33,060 nt of DNA from Xenococcaceae cyanobacterium MO_167.B27 (GCA_030065935.1 JASJCP010000045.1:1-33060), one strand, 5' to 3'. Shown: positions 1 through 7,668, counted from the first letter of the stretch. The notes: generated by a model from the letters alone, not told the origin. Numbers and translations are program-made.

Positions 1-91
1 GGTAATTCTAGCTTGTTTTGCCTTCAAACTATTGATTTGTCTAGGTTCTGGGCGTTGGGTTGGAGTTGCTGCTCTCAACCGCGCATTTACC

Positions 92-120
92 AATATACTT
101 ACTTCATTTATTAATGTCAA
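92..120 (-). promoter_or_regulatory. Sigma70-type promoter reading off the left edge
   Basis: On the minus strand a perfect -35 box TTGACA (120-115) is followed by exactly 17 bases and a -10 box TATATT (97-92). This is close to the consensus used by the main sigma factor. Transcription would start near position 85 and run left out of the window. The DNA from 120 to 1 is also open on this strand from a TTG at 120-118 for 40 codons, so a leaderless or TTG-started gene is an alternative, but the promoter match is the stronger signal. The served gene is outside the window. Confidence 0.55.
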
Positions 121-230
121 CCCCTTTTGGCAAAAAAATCAGATTTTTTTCTAACTTCGGTCAAATCATTAGGGGATGGGTGTAGAGGAAAGCCTTAGAT
201 GGCATTGATTAGAGACTAGCTTGATTGATT

Positions 231-271
231 GTGATGATTAATACTTTTTTTTAAACGTTACCCGCTAAGAT
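231..271 (+). promoter_or_regulatory. Possible NtcA-activated promoter of the guanidine operon
   Basis: GTG-N8-TAC (231-244) lies 21 bases before TAAGAT (266-271). Known class II NtcA promoters have GTA-N8-TAC about 22 bases before a TAN3T -10 box. The match is one base off in the half site and one base off in spacing. A start near 278 would sit just upstream of the riboswitch. Nitrogen control of guanidine use makes biological sense, but this is inferred from the motif alone. Confidence 0.4.
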
Positions 272-289
272 TAATAGTTAAAATTAAAA

Positions 290-424
290 AGCTTCTAGGG
301 TTCCGATCTAAAGTAATATTTGTGTTTTAGATGCCTGGTCCAAGAGAAGCAAGCTACTTCACAATAGAATTTGTAATTAGGTTGAGATAGTAGCTTCACG
401 GCGGGACAAAAGCCCGGGAGGATT
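290..424 (+). promoter_or_regulatory. Guanidine-I (ykkC class I) riboswitch aptamer
   Basis: The conserved blocks of the ykkC/guanidine-I aptamer are present in order: TCTAGGGTTCCG (294-305), CTGGTCCAAGAGA (335-347), and ACGGCGGGAC followed by AAAAGCCCGGGAGG (398-421). Two helices support the fold. ATCTAAA (306-312) pairs with TTTAGAT (326-332), and AAGCTAC (351-357) pairs with GTAGCTT (390-396). The aptamer lies about 80 bases upstream of gdmH, whose substrate is the ligand. Its last conserved block is also the 5' arm of a terminator hairpin, so guanidine binding should prevent termination (an ON switch). Family recognition is from memory of the consensus. Confidence 0.93.
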
Positions 425-474
425 TATTGGCATTGTGATTGTAATGCTGATACTCTCCTGGGCTATTTTATTTG
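411..474 (+). terminator. Riboswitch expression platform: intrinsic terminator
   Basis: AGCCCGGGAG (411-420) pairs with CTCCTGGGCT (455-464) over 10 bp with one G-U wobble. The stem can extend inside through GGCATT with AATGCT, and it is followed by the T-rich run TATTTTATTT. The 5' arm is the conserved 3' block of the guanidine-I aptamer, so aptamer and terminator are mutually exclusive. Read-through reaches gdmH at 502. Confidence 0.85.
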
Positions 475-501
475 GCGATTGACTTAGTAAGGAGAATTTT
501 A

Positions 502-1695
502 ATGAGTCAAGAATACCCATTCCAAGCTTCAGACAATAATGACGAGCCAAACTTGACAGAGGCACAAAGAGCTTTGAGTCAAGAGCAAAAATTACCTCTT
601 ACTGGATGGCAACAGGAAATCGACAAAGGCTTAGAGTATGGTTTAGAAGCAGCAGAAAGTATCAAAGACCGCAGTATATCTACTTTCTCTCGTGGTGAGT
701 TACCGCACTATGCTGGAATTAATACTTTTCTTAAAGCTCCCTATGTAGAAGATGTACGAAAAGTGGGCAATTATGATGTGGCAATTTTAGGTGTACCTCA
801 TGACTGTGGTACTACTTATCGTCCTGGTACTCGTTTTGGACCTCAAGGTATTAGACGGATATCTGCCCTATATACACCCTATAACTTTGAATTGGGAGTT
901 GACTTACGAGAACAAATTACTTTGTGTGATGTGGGAGATGTCTTTACAATTCCTGCCAATAATGAAAAATCTTTCGACCAAATATCTAAGGGGGTTGCTC
1001 ACGTATTTAGTTCTGGTGCATTTCCGATTATTTTAGGTGGAGATCATTCTATTGGCTTTCCTACTGTGAGGGGAGTTTGTCGCCATTTGGGAGATAAAAA
1101 AGTCGGTATTATTCACTTTGATCGCCATGTGGATACTCAGGAGACAGACTTAGATGAAAGAATGCACACTTGTCCTTGGTTTCACGCGACCAATATGAAA
1201 AATGCGCCAGCAAAAAATCTTGTGCAATTGGGGATAGGTGGTTGGCAAGTACCTCGTCAGGGGGTTAAAGTCTGTCGGGAAAGAGCTACTAATATTCTTA
1301 CCGTTACAGATATTACGGAAATGGGTTTAGATGCTGCTGCGGATTTTGCGATAGAAAAAGCTACGGATGGTACTGATTGTGTTTATATTAGTTTCGATAT
1401 AGATTGCATTGATGCTGGTTTTGTCCCTGGTACTGGTTGGCCTGAGCCTGGTGGCTTATTACCTCGCGAAGCTCTCTATTTGCTGAAGAAAATTATACAA
1501 AATACTACTGTTTGTGGATTAGAAGTAGTTGAAGTTTCTCCCCCCTACGATATCAGCGATATAACAGCTTTGATGGCAACTCGCGTTATCTGTGATGCTA
1601 TGGCTCACTTAGTGATTTCAGGACAGTTACCCCGTAAAGAAAAGCCCTCATACATTCATGATGAAGCCCAAGTAGTTGATGAACCTTGGGAATAA
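502..1695 (+). CDS. gdmH: Ni-dependent guanidine hydrolase (ureohydrolase family)
   Basis: Predicted to hydrolyse guanidine to urea and ammonium in the cytoplasm. The 397-residue protein is an arginase/agmatinase-fold enzyme with a roughly 75-residue N-terminal extension, longer than ordinary agmatinase (about 300). Metal-ligand motifs are visible: GGDHS (His182), FDRHVD (Asp207, His209, Asp211) and SFDID (Asp299, Asp301), plus the GTGWPEPGG loop (310-318). The arginase motif DAHxD appears here as DRHVD, which I recall from Synechocystis Sll1077, the enzyme shown to be a nickel guanidine hydrolase. The start at 502 is chosen because AAGGAG lies at 489-494; the longer frame from 472 would begin inside the terminator. 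Context is decisive: a guanidine riboswitch upstream, and hypA/hypB and an ABC importer downstream. The old label agmatinase (speB) is the less likely alternative. Confidence 0.92.
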   Translation: MSQEYPFQASDNNDEPNLTEAQRALSQEQKLPLTGWQQEIDKGLEYGLEAAESIKDRSISTFSRGELPHYAGINTFLKAPYVEDVRKVGNYDVAILGVPHDCGTTYRPGTRFGPQGIRRISALYTPYNFELGVDLREQITLCDVGDVFTIPANNEKSFDQISKGVAHVFSSGAFPIILGGDHSIGFPTVRGVCRHLGDKKVGIIHFDRHVDTQETDLDERMHTCPWFHATNMKNAPAKNLVQLGIGGWQVPRQGVKVCRERATNILTVTDITEMGLDAAADFAIEKATDGTDCVYISFDIDCIDAGFVPGTGWPEPGGLLPREALYLLKKIIQNTTVCGLEVVEVSPPYDISDITALMATRVICDAMAHLVISGQLPRKEKPSYIHDEAQVVDEPWE

Positions 1696-1747
1696 ATCTG
1701 GAAAAATGAGCAGCATTTTTGTTTAAGTTATTAAATAACCAGTAGAA

Positions 1748-1980
1748 ATGGCTCAAAAACCTGAATTACACCAAATTAATCCTCAAAGCCGAGTTAGCGA
1801 TCGCCGATAGAACTATATTCAATATTGACCTAGTTATCCCTCTGAAGCTATTGACTGTATTTTAGAGGGATTAGACGAGACATCTTGGTTGATAGCAGCC
1901 GATCTTGGTGCGGGGACTGGTATTTACTCCCATTTGGGAGGGGAGGGAGCGAGTTATTGTAATTGAGATCGCGCTCATTG
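1748..1980 (+). pseudogene. Remnant of a class I SAM-dependent methyltransferase
   Basis: One continuous frame from ATG 1748 reads like the start of a class I methyltransferase: an SDR segment, then NYIQY, PSYPSEAIDCILEGL, and the SAM-binding motif I, AADLGAGTGIYS. It is broken by TAG after SDRR and by TGA exactly where the family usually has Arg before PSYP (CGA to TGA is one base). After motif I the frame degrades to GGEGASYCN and a stop, so the C-terminal two thirds are gone. It lies between gdmH and the GST gene in the same direction. Whether it ever belonged to the guanidine operon cannot be told from this copy. Confidence 0.75.
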
Positions 1981-2060
1981 AGTTTATTTAAAATACAACA
2001 CCAGTGTTTATTTTGCCTCGCGGTTATTCAGCACAAATGAACCAATTTGAGAATCTTCCT

Positions 2061-2702
2061 ATGTACAAACTATACGACTTTCTCCCTTCTGGTAATGGCT
2101 ATAAAGTTCGTTTATTGTTAACTCAATTACAGATTCCTTTTGAGTTAATTGAACTAAATATTTTAAATAAAGAAACTCGAACTCCTGAATTTTTACAAAA
2201 AAATCCTAATGGAAAAATTCCTTTACTAGAAATTGCTCCTGATAAATTCATTTCTGAATCTAATGCAATTTTATATTATCTAAGTCAAGGAACAGAGTAT
2301 TTCCCTAAAGATAAATATGAGCAAGCTCAAGTAATGCAATGGCTATTTTTTGAACAATATAGTCACGAACCTAATCTTGCGACTCCTCGTTACTGGATTA
2401 GTATCATTAACAAAGCGGATGAATATCGAGAACAAATAGTACAAAAACAAAAATTAGGCTATGCAGCTTTAAATGTTATGGAACAGCATCTTAAAACCCA
2501 TAACTTTTTAGTAGCAGATAAATATACAATCGCTGATATTGCTCTTTATGCCTATACTCATGTAGCTGAAGCAGGAGGATTTAATTTAGCCAAATTTCCT
2601 GCTATTTTAGCTTGGCTGGAAAGAACCAAAGCTCAACCTAGACATATTCTAATTACAGATTCACAGATTACGAGAAACTATGCACGAAACCGATATGACT
2701 AA
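2061..2702 (+). CDS. Glutathione S-transferase family protein
   Basis: The 213-residue protein has the usual GST layout. The N-terminal thioredoxin-like half starts MYKLYDFLPSGNGYKVR, with Ser10 a candidate thiol-activating residue. It has the NPNGKIPLL segment with the cis-proline (49-56) and the glutathione-contacting ESNAI motif (Glu66, Ser67). The C-terminal half is helical and includes the FLVADKYTIADIALY stretch typical of the family. ATG 2061 is preferred because it begins the first beta strand; an in-frame ATG at 2037 and a GTG at 2004 would add residues outside the fold, and no start has a clear ribosome site. Its 3' end overlaps hypA by 23 bases, so the two are probably translated together. 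Substrate unknown. Its place in a guanidine locus is unexpected. Confidence 0.85.
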   Translation: MYKLYDFLPSGNGYKVRLLLTQLQIPFELIELNILNKETRTPEFLQKNPNGKIPLLEIAPDKFISESNAILYYLSQGTEYFPKDKYEQAQVMQWLFFEQYSHEPNLATPRYWISIINKADEYREQIVQKQKLGYAALNVMEQHLKTHNFLVADKYTIADIALYAYTHVAEAGGFNLAKFPAILAWLERTKAQPRHILITDSQITRNYARNRYD

Positions 2703-3048
2703 GGCTTTAATTTTAACGGTTAAAGACTGGTATGAATCTCAGCCAGAAAAACCAACCATAACCAAAATTTACTTAATTGTTGGTAAATTTACTTGTGTAG
2801 AGCCTGTTAGTTTGCAGTTTGCTTTTGAAGTACAAACTCGTAATACTTTTTTAGCAGGAGTAGAATTAGTAATTCGGGAAACTCCTTTGATTGCTTTTTG
2901 TCATCAATGTCAACAAGAATATCAACCTCAGATGGGTTTACAGTACGCCTGTCCTGATTGCCATTCTCCAATGGATGATATTCGTTCAGGAAGAGAACTA
3001 AAAATAGATCGCATTGAATATTCTTCATTGATAACAAAAAATAACTGA
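2680..3048 (+). CDS. hypA: Nickel metallochaperone HypA
   Basis: HypA delivers nickel to apoenzymes together with the GTPase HypB. The 122-residue protein starts MHETDMTKAL, with the family's nickel-binding His2. It carries a zinc site of two CxxC motifs, CHQC (Cys74, Cys77) and CPDC (Cys91, Cys94). Length is normal for the family. The start lies inside the end of the GST gene, and the HET sequence fixes this start. No hydrogenase genes are nearby, and the neighbour gdmH is a nickel enzyme, so this copy is probably devoted to loading GdmH rather than a hydrogenase. That assignment rests on context and on the parallel Synechocystis cluster. Confidence 0.93.
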   Translation: MHETDMTKALILTVKDWYESQPEKPTITKIYLIVGKFTCVEPVSLQFAFEVQTRNTFLAGVELVIRETPLIAFCHQCQQEYQPQMGLQYACPDCHSPMDDIRSGRELKIDRIEYSSLITKNN

Positions 3049-3075
3049 TTACTTTCTTGGAGATAACTAAAGAAA

Positions 3076-3783
3076 ATGCACCAAACATTTGAGGCTGCTC
3101 TAGAAATTAACCTTCTTCATGCTAATCAAGAAGGAGCAGAACATAACCGAGAACATTTTGACCAATGGGGAATTACTTGTTTTAACGTTATGAGTAGTCC
3201 TGGGGCGGGTAAAACCGAATTATTAGAAAAGACTCTATCCGCGCTTAATTCTGAATTAAAAATGGCAGTAATAGAGGGGGATATGACTACGGAATTAGAT
3301 GCAGAGCGTCTAAGACAATATAATGTTCCTGTAATTGCTATTAACACTGGTCGTTCTTGTCACCTTGATTCCAAAATGGTTGCTGGTGGTATTCACACTT
3401 TTTCCCATCAATATAGTCCCCAAGATTTTGATTTAATTTTTGTAGAAAACGTCGGTAATTTAGTTTGTCCTGCGGAATTTGAAGTAGGAGAACACGCCAA
3501 AGTTGCCCTACTGAGTATCACTGAAGGAGAAGATAAGCCTTTAAAATATCCGATAATGTTTCAAGAAGCAGATTGTTTATTAATTACCAAAACTGATCTT
3601 GCTCCTTATTTAGATGTTGATATCGATCGCATTGCTGATAATGTACGTCAAATGAATCCTAATGTTACCATCATTTCTGTATCTGCAAAGACAGGAGAGG
3701 GTTTAGAAGCTTGGTTTAATTGGGTACAAACTCAGGTTAAAGCAAGACTCAGTAGAGACGAAAAACAATTCACCCTTCCATAA
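3076..3783 (+). CDS. hypB: Nickel-insertion GTPase HypB
   Basis: This GTPase drives nickel transfer with HypA. In the 235-residue sequence the Walker A motif is SSPGAGKT (40-47), the G3 region is ENVGNLVCP (124-132), the base-specificity motif is TKTD (171-174) and SAKTG (203-207) is G5. The interface metal site Cys95-His96 is present in GRSCHLD. The protein lacks both the N-terminal CxxCGC nickel site and the His-rich stretch found in many hydrogenase HypB proteins. It starts 27 bases after hypA with GGAGATAA upstream. Together with hypA it is inferred to load GdmH. Confidence 0.94.
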   Translation: MHQTFEAALEINLLHANQEGAEHNREHFDQWGITCFNVMSSPGAGKTELLEKTLSALNSELKMAVIEGDMTTELDAERLRQYNVPVIAINTGRSCHLDSKMVAGGIHTFSHQYSPQDFDLIFVENVGNLVCPAEFEVGEHAKVALLSITEGEDKPLKYPIMFQEADCLLITKTDLAPYLDVDIDRIADNVRQMNPNVTIISVSAKTGEGLEAWFNWVQTQVKARLSRDEKQFTLP

Positions 3784-3833
3784 ATAAAAAATAGATAGGG
3801 TGGGGCGCAATGCCTCACTTTAAAAATGTGAGC

Positions 3834-3866
3834 GGGAATTCCCTTCTAAATGAGTGAGAGGGGATG
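3834..3866 (+). repeat. IS200/IS605-like end hairpin, relic A
   Basis: GGGAATTCCC (3834-3843) overlaps a 7-bp hairpin of CCCTTCT with AGAGGGG and ends in GGGGATG (3860-3866). This architecture (GGGAA-N2-CCC, stem, GG-GATG) recurs at 4223-4261 and, on the minus strand, at 14441-14470. It resembles the right ends of cyanobacterial IS200/IS605 elements. No transposase remains. Confidence 0.35.
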
Positions 3867-4196
3867 AAAGCGAGCGCGATAACTTATTGGTCGTGATTTT
3901 ACAGGTTTGATACAAAATCTTTATATACCAATGGTTTCAGACGATGTATAATTTTTTTTCAATCACCAGAAATCTAGCTATAGATTGCTGTAACTTGGTG
4001 CAAATCAGAACCTTGACAACTCGCGATATCGGGTTTGGTACATGAATTTTCGTTGTGCCAGTAAAATCTCGAACGTACAAAGGATCAAGTATCTTTGATG
4101 CTTTAGTACCCAGGGACTCTGGGGGTAAGAAATTGCCTGTAAAGTCGATCTGTCGGGGAATTGTGATAACTGTCATAATTCTAGATAAAAGGCGCA

Positions 4197-4261
4197 GTGC
4201 AGGAATGCCTAACGGCGACGTTGGGAAGCCCGCACGCATTTATGCTGCGGGAGGATGTCAC
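4197..4261 (+). mobile_element. IS200/IS605-family right-end remnant (relic B)
   Basis: The segment runs from GCAGGAATGCCTAACGGCGA through GGGAAGCCC (4223-4231) and a hairpin of CCCGC (4229-4233) with GCGGG (4247-4251) to AGGATGTCAC (4252-4261). This is how the 3' ends of cyanobacterial tnpB-bearing IS605 elements commonly look, from memory. No intact tnpA or tnpB is present, so it is a scar. It ends 31 bases before the lipoprotein gene. Confidence 0.55.
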
Positions 4262-4292
4262 TTCTATATTGTTTGACTTTTCCCGAAATTTT

Positions 4293-5333
4293 ATGAAACG
4301 CAGAAAATTATTATCATTACTCACCGTATTTTGTCTCAGTTTAGTTTTAACCATTAGTTGTTCTCAAACACCTAAATCCACTGATTCACTTACTACCGAT
4401 ACACAAGCTAATTCCTCCGCTCCTCCAGTAGTTATAGGATATAGTAATTGGGCTGGTTGGTGGCCTTGGGCGATCGCAGAATCGGAAGGATTATTTGCTA
4501 AAAATGGCGCAAATGTCCAACTAAGATGGTTTGATGGCTATCTAGAATCCATGAAAGCCTTTGCTGCGGGACAACTAGATGGGAATTGTCAGACGTTAAA
4601 CGATACGATTTCTTTTGCTGGTAGTTCGGTTAATGGACAAGTAGCTGTTTTAGTTAACGATAATTCCGCTGGAAATGACAAAATTATTGTTACTGAAGAT
4701 ATTAATAAAGTAGAAGATTTAAAAGGCAAAAAAGTAGCAGTAGAAGAAGGAGTTGTCAATGATTTTCTGCTAACTTTGGCACTAGAAGACAAAGGAATGT
4801 CCCGCGATGACGTAGAAATTGTCAATCTAGAAACAGGTGCAGCAGCAGCAGCATTTGCGTCAGGACAAACTGATGCTGTTGGGGCTTTTCCTCCTTTTTG
4901 GTTAACTGCTTTAAAGCGTGAAGGTTCTAAAGTATTAACCACTTCCAAAGACTTTCCTGGGGCAATTCCCGATCTATTAGTCGTTAGTCAAAAACTAATT
5001 GATGAACGACCCGATCAAGTTCAGGCTTTAATAAATACTTGGTTCGATATCCTCGATTTTATGGAGGAAAATCCTGAGCGCGCTGATGAAATTATGGCAG
5101 AAAGAGCCAGTGTAACTGTAGAGGAATTACAGCTACTAAAAGAAGGAACTAAAATATTTACCTTGTCAGAAAATCTGGAAGCTTTTATGGATGGCGATAA
5201 CATGAAACATATGCCTTTTGCTGCTCAAAGAATGAGTGAATTTATGTTAGATGTCGGCTTTATTGAATCAAAACCAGATTTAACTAAAATTTTCGACGCT
5301 CGATTTGTAAGAGCTTATGCAGAATCTAAGTAA
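4293..5333 (+). CDS. ABC importer substrate-binding lipoprotein (NMT1/SsuA-like), probably for guanidine
   Basis: A 346-residue periplasmic binding protein of the NMT1/THI5/SsuA type. The N-terminus MKRRKLLSLL with a hydrophobic core and Cys23 (TISC) is a lipoprotein signal. The mature part begins after a Ser/Thr-rich linker and has the family's IGYSNWAGWWPWAIAESEGLF segment near residue 50. ATG 4293 is chosen because the signal peptide starts there; the upstream in-frame extension runs back into the IS-end relic. The permease and ATPase genes follow in the same direction. The ligand is not readable from sequence. Guanidine is inferred from linkage to gdmH and the matching Synechocystis order (sll1080-sll1082). 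Nitrate, sulfonate or thiamine-precursor transport are family alternatives. Confidence 0.88.
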   Translation: MKRRKLLSLLTVFCLSLVLTISCSQTPKSTDSLTTDTQANSSAPPVVIGYSNWAGWWPWAIAESEGLFAKNGANVQLRWFDGYLESMKAFAAGQLDGNCQTLNDTISFAGSSVNGQVAVLVNDNSAGNDKIIVTEDINKVEDLKGKKVAVEEGVVNDFLLTLALEDKGMSRDDVEIVNLETGAAAAAFASGQTDAVGAFPPFWLTALKREGSKVLTTSKDFPGAIPDLLVVSQKLIDERPDQVQALINTWFDILDFMEENPERADEIMAERASVTVEELQLLKEGTKIFTLSENLEAFMDGDNMKHMPFAAQRMSEFMLDVGFIESKPDLTKIFDARFVRAYAESK

Positions 5334-5424
5334 TAGCTCATGAATTAATCTTTAACAAAAATCGAAAATAGAACTACTATTCAGTTTCACTTACTACTTA
5401 TTAATTGTTCCTTTCTCATCTCTG

Positions 5425-6270
5425 ATGACTGTACAACTCAAACCAAAGAAAAAACCAACTATAAAAAAAGCATCTGGGATGAAGCCGACAATCTTTTGGC
5501 GTATTGCTGAAGATATCCCCCAGGCTTTATCTTGGACAATGATGGGTTTTTCGATTATCATTCCTTTATGTTGTTGGTTTATATTTGCTAACTACTCAGG
5601 AATAGATGCAACGTTTTTACCTTCCCCCTCGTCTGTAGGTAATGCTTTAATTAAATTGTGGGAAAAAGGCTTTTTAACTCAAGATATAGCTGCTAGCTTT
5701 ACCAGAGTAACTATTGGTTTCTTATTGTCTATCCTAGTAGCTATTCCTCTAGGAATTATCATGGGTTCTTTTGCCAGTATTCGGGCTTTATTTGAACCGA
5801 TAATTGGTATTGTTCGCTATATGCCAGCACCAGCTTTTATTCCTCTGCTAATTATTTATTTAGGAATAGATGAAGCACCTAAAATTGCTTTAATTTTCAT
5901 TGGAACAGTATTTTTTAATATTCTGATGATTATGGATGCAGTTAAATTTATTCCCAAAGATTTAATCGAAACCACTTATACTTTAGGTGGTTCACGCTGG
6001 CAAGTTTTAGTACAAGTTATTACGCCTTATATTGTTCCTAGTATCATCGATACTTTTCGGATTAATATGGCTGCTTCTTGGAATTTAGTAGTTGTTTCCG
6101 AGTTACTAGCTGCATCAGAAGGTTTGGGTAGAAGAATTTTATTAGCACAAAAGTTTTTAAAAACTGATGAAATATTTGCTTGTTTAATTGTTTTAGGCTT
6201 AATAGGTTTCGCACTGGATTTATCTTTCCGTTTATTACTCAGATTTACCTGTAAATGGGCATTTGATTAA
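5425..6270 (+). CDS. ABC importer permease
   Basis: This 281-residue inner-membrane protein has a basic N-terminus and about six hydrophobic segments, in the SsuC/TauC/NrtB branch of binding-protein-dependent permeases. The cytoplasmic coupling (EAA) loop is visible as DLIETTYTLGGSRWQVL, about residues 178-194. It lies 91 bases after the lipoprotein gene and 31 bases before the ATPase gene, so the three form one transport unit. Two copies would form the channel. Substrate inferred as for the binding protein. Confidence 0.9.
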   Translation: MTVQLKPKKKPTIKKASGMKPTIFWRIAEDIPQALSWTMMGFSIIIPLCCWFIFANYSGIDATFLPSPSSVGNALIKLWEKGFLTQDIAASFTRVTIGFLLSILVAIPLGIIMGSFASIRALFEPIIGIVRYMPAPAFIPLLIIYLGIDEAPKIALIFIGTVFFNILMIMDAVKFIPKDLIETTYTLGGSRWQVLVQVITPYIVPSIIDTFRINMAASWNLVVVSELLAASEGLGRRILLAQKFLKTDEIFACLIVLGLIGFALDLSFRLLLRFTCKWAFD

Positions 6271-6301
6271 TTGTCAACCTCTTATTTAATTTACATAACT
6301 A

Positions 6302-7066
6302 ATGCACCTTGAACTTTCTAATCTCTATAAAGAATTTTTCACCAAAAAAGGCACTGTAGTTGCTCTAAAAGATATTAATATGCACGTTGAAACAGGGGAA
6401 TTTGTCTGTGTTGTAGGTGCATCTGGTTCGGGTAAATCTACTTTATTACGGTTGATTGCGGGGTTGGATTTTCCTACTGCTGGAGAAATTACTGTAGATG
6501 GTGCGCCCGTAACAGGACCCGGTGCAGATCGAGGAATGGTGTTTCAAAAATATACTCTCTATCCCTGGATGACAGTCCAAAAAAATGTCGAATTTGGTTT
6601 AAAGCTATTAGGAATTCCCCCCAAAAGAAGAAGACAAGAAGCATCTTATTATCTCAATATAGTAGGTTTGTCAGATTTTGCTAAATCTTATCCCAAAGAA
6701 TTATCGGGAGGGATGAAACAAAGAGTTGCGATCGCCCGTGCTTTAGCAACTAATCCCAAAATACTTTTAATGGACGAACCTTTCGGTGCATTAGATATTC
6801 AAACTAAAGAGAATATGCAGCAATTTCTGCTAGAAATTTGGTATAAAACTGGCTGCACCATCTTAATGATTACTCACGATGTTCAAGAAGCAGTATTTTT
6901 ATCCGAACGAGTTTACGTTCTCTCTGCTAGACCTGGTACAGTTCAAGAAGAAATATCTATTAATTTACCACGCGATCGCGACTACAACATCAAACGTCGA
7001 CCCCTATTTCATCAACAAGCGGATAGAATTATCGATATTCTCAGAAGTATGTCTGCTGCTGTTTGA
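6302..7066 (+). CDS. ABC importer ATPase
   Basis: A 254-residue nucleotide-binding subunit with all motifs intact: Walker A GASGSGKST (39-47), Q-loop Gln82, signature LSGGMKQ (134-140), Walker B ILLMDE (154-159) and H-loop His192. It belongs to the SsuB/TauB/NrtD group, has the standard length and no extra C-terminal domain. It is the last gene of the importer. The gap to the DUF29 gene is 50 bases. Confidence 0.93.
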   Translation: MHLELSNLYKEFFTKKGTVVALKDINMHVETGEFVCVVGASGSGKSTLLRLIAGLDFPTAGEITVDGAPVTGPGADRGMVFQKYTLYPWMTVQKNVEFGLKLLGIPPKRRRQEASYYLNIVGLSDFAKSYPKELSGGMKQRVAIARALATNPKILLMDEPFGALDIQTKENMQQFLLEIWYKTGCTILMITHDVQEAVFLSERVYVLSARPGTVQEEISINLPRDRDYNIKRRPLFHQQADRIIDILRSMSAAV

Positions 7067-7116
7067 AAACAATTACAGGAGTTACCATATACTCAAAAGT
7101 ATTTTTTTCTAGCCTC

Positions 7117-7536
7117 ATGGAGAAAGTCACAGCTAAAACCAAATACGAAAAAGATTTTGCACTTTGGATTGAAGAAACAGTTAGCAATCTTAGAAATAAA
7201 AACTTTAAAGCTTTAGATTTAAAAAATCTTATTGAGGAAGTTGAAAGTTTGGGAAAAAATGAACAGCGATCTCTAAAGAGTTTTATTCGGCAAATTTTAG
7301 TTCATAAATTCAAGCTCAAATATGTAGCAGACCCTTATAATATAGGTCACTGGAATGAAGAAATTGCTAACTTTCAAGCGGAAATGGAAACTCTACTAGA
7401 AGATTCTCCCAGCTTGAAAACTAAATTGCCAGAATATCTTGAAGACCAATATCCTAAAGCAATTCGACAATTCAATAAAAAATATCCCCAATATAAAGTT
7501 GAAAAAGAGTTTACCATTGCAGACATTGTGGAGTAA
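7117..7536 (+). CDS. DUF29 family protein
   Basis: This 139-residue soluble protein matches the cyanobacterial DUF29 pattern: Y-E-K-D-F-A-L-W near the N-terminus, then LKNLIEEVESLGKNEQRSL and a helix with LVHKFKLKY. Function unknown. DUF29 genes are abundant in multiple copies in cyanobacteria and often adjoin toxin-antitoxin or mobile DNA. ATG 7117 is preferred over a TTG at 7063 because the family begins just here. Its position after the importer is probably coincidence. Confidence 0.82.
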   Translation: MEKVTAKTKYEKDFALWIEETVSNLRNKNFKALDLKNLIEEVESLGKNEQRSLKSFIRQILVHKFKLKYVADPYNIGHWNEEIANFQAEMETLLEDSPSLKTKLPEYLEDQYPKAIRQFNKKYPQYKVEKEFTIADIVE

Positions 7537-7668
7537 CTAAATTAACGTGAATTCGGGATAATAGCGGTAAGGCGATCGCTGTTGGTCAGTCTTTTCTCTA
7601 TAGTGATAAAAAGAGGATACTAGCTTAATTTAGTATAAAATGCTAATAATTTACTTGTTGTAGCAATT

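Larger units (their letters stand above)
3784..4292. other. 509-base spacer between hypB and the ABC importer
   Basis: No convincing gene lies here. It holds two IS200/IS605-end-like relics (3834-3866 and 4197-4261). Short open frames on both strands at about 3937-4276 have no family I recognise, no ribosome site, and overlap each other. The spacer may split what is one contiguous operon in Synechocystis, so the importer may need its own promoter. I see none that is convincing, nor a second guanidine riboswitch. Confidence 0.6.

Noticed and set aside
791-1036. 81-codon plus-strand frame
   Set aside because: Lies inside gdmH in another frame, with low-complexity composition and no ribosome site.
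502-1695. Agmatinase (speB) for polyamine synthesis
   Set aside because: The N-terminal extension, DRHVD motif, guanidine riboswitch and hypAB/importer linkage fit guanidine hydrolase better.
2680-3783. Hydrogenase maturation operon
   Set aside because: No hydrogenase structural genes or hypC-F in the window; the nickel enzyme present is GdmH.
3937-4276. Overlapping frames on both strands (100 and 73 codons)
   Set aside because: They overlap each other, run into an IS-end relic, match no family I know and have no ribosome site.
6879-7112. 77-codon frame across the end of the ABC ATPase gene
   Set aside because: Out-of-frame shadow of the ATPase gene and the spacer before the DUF29 gene.
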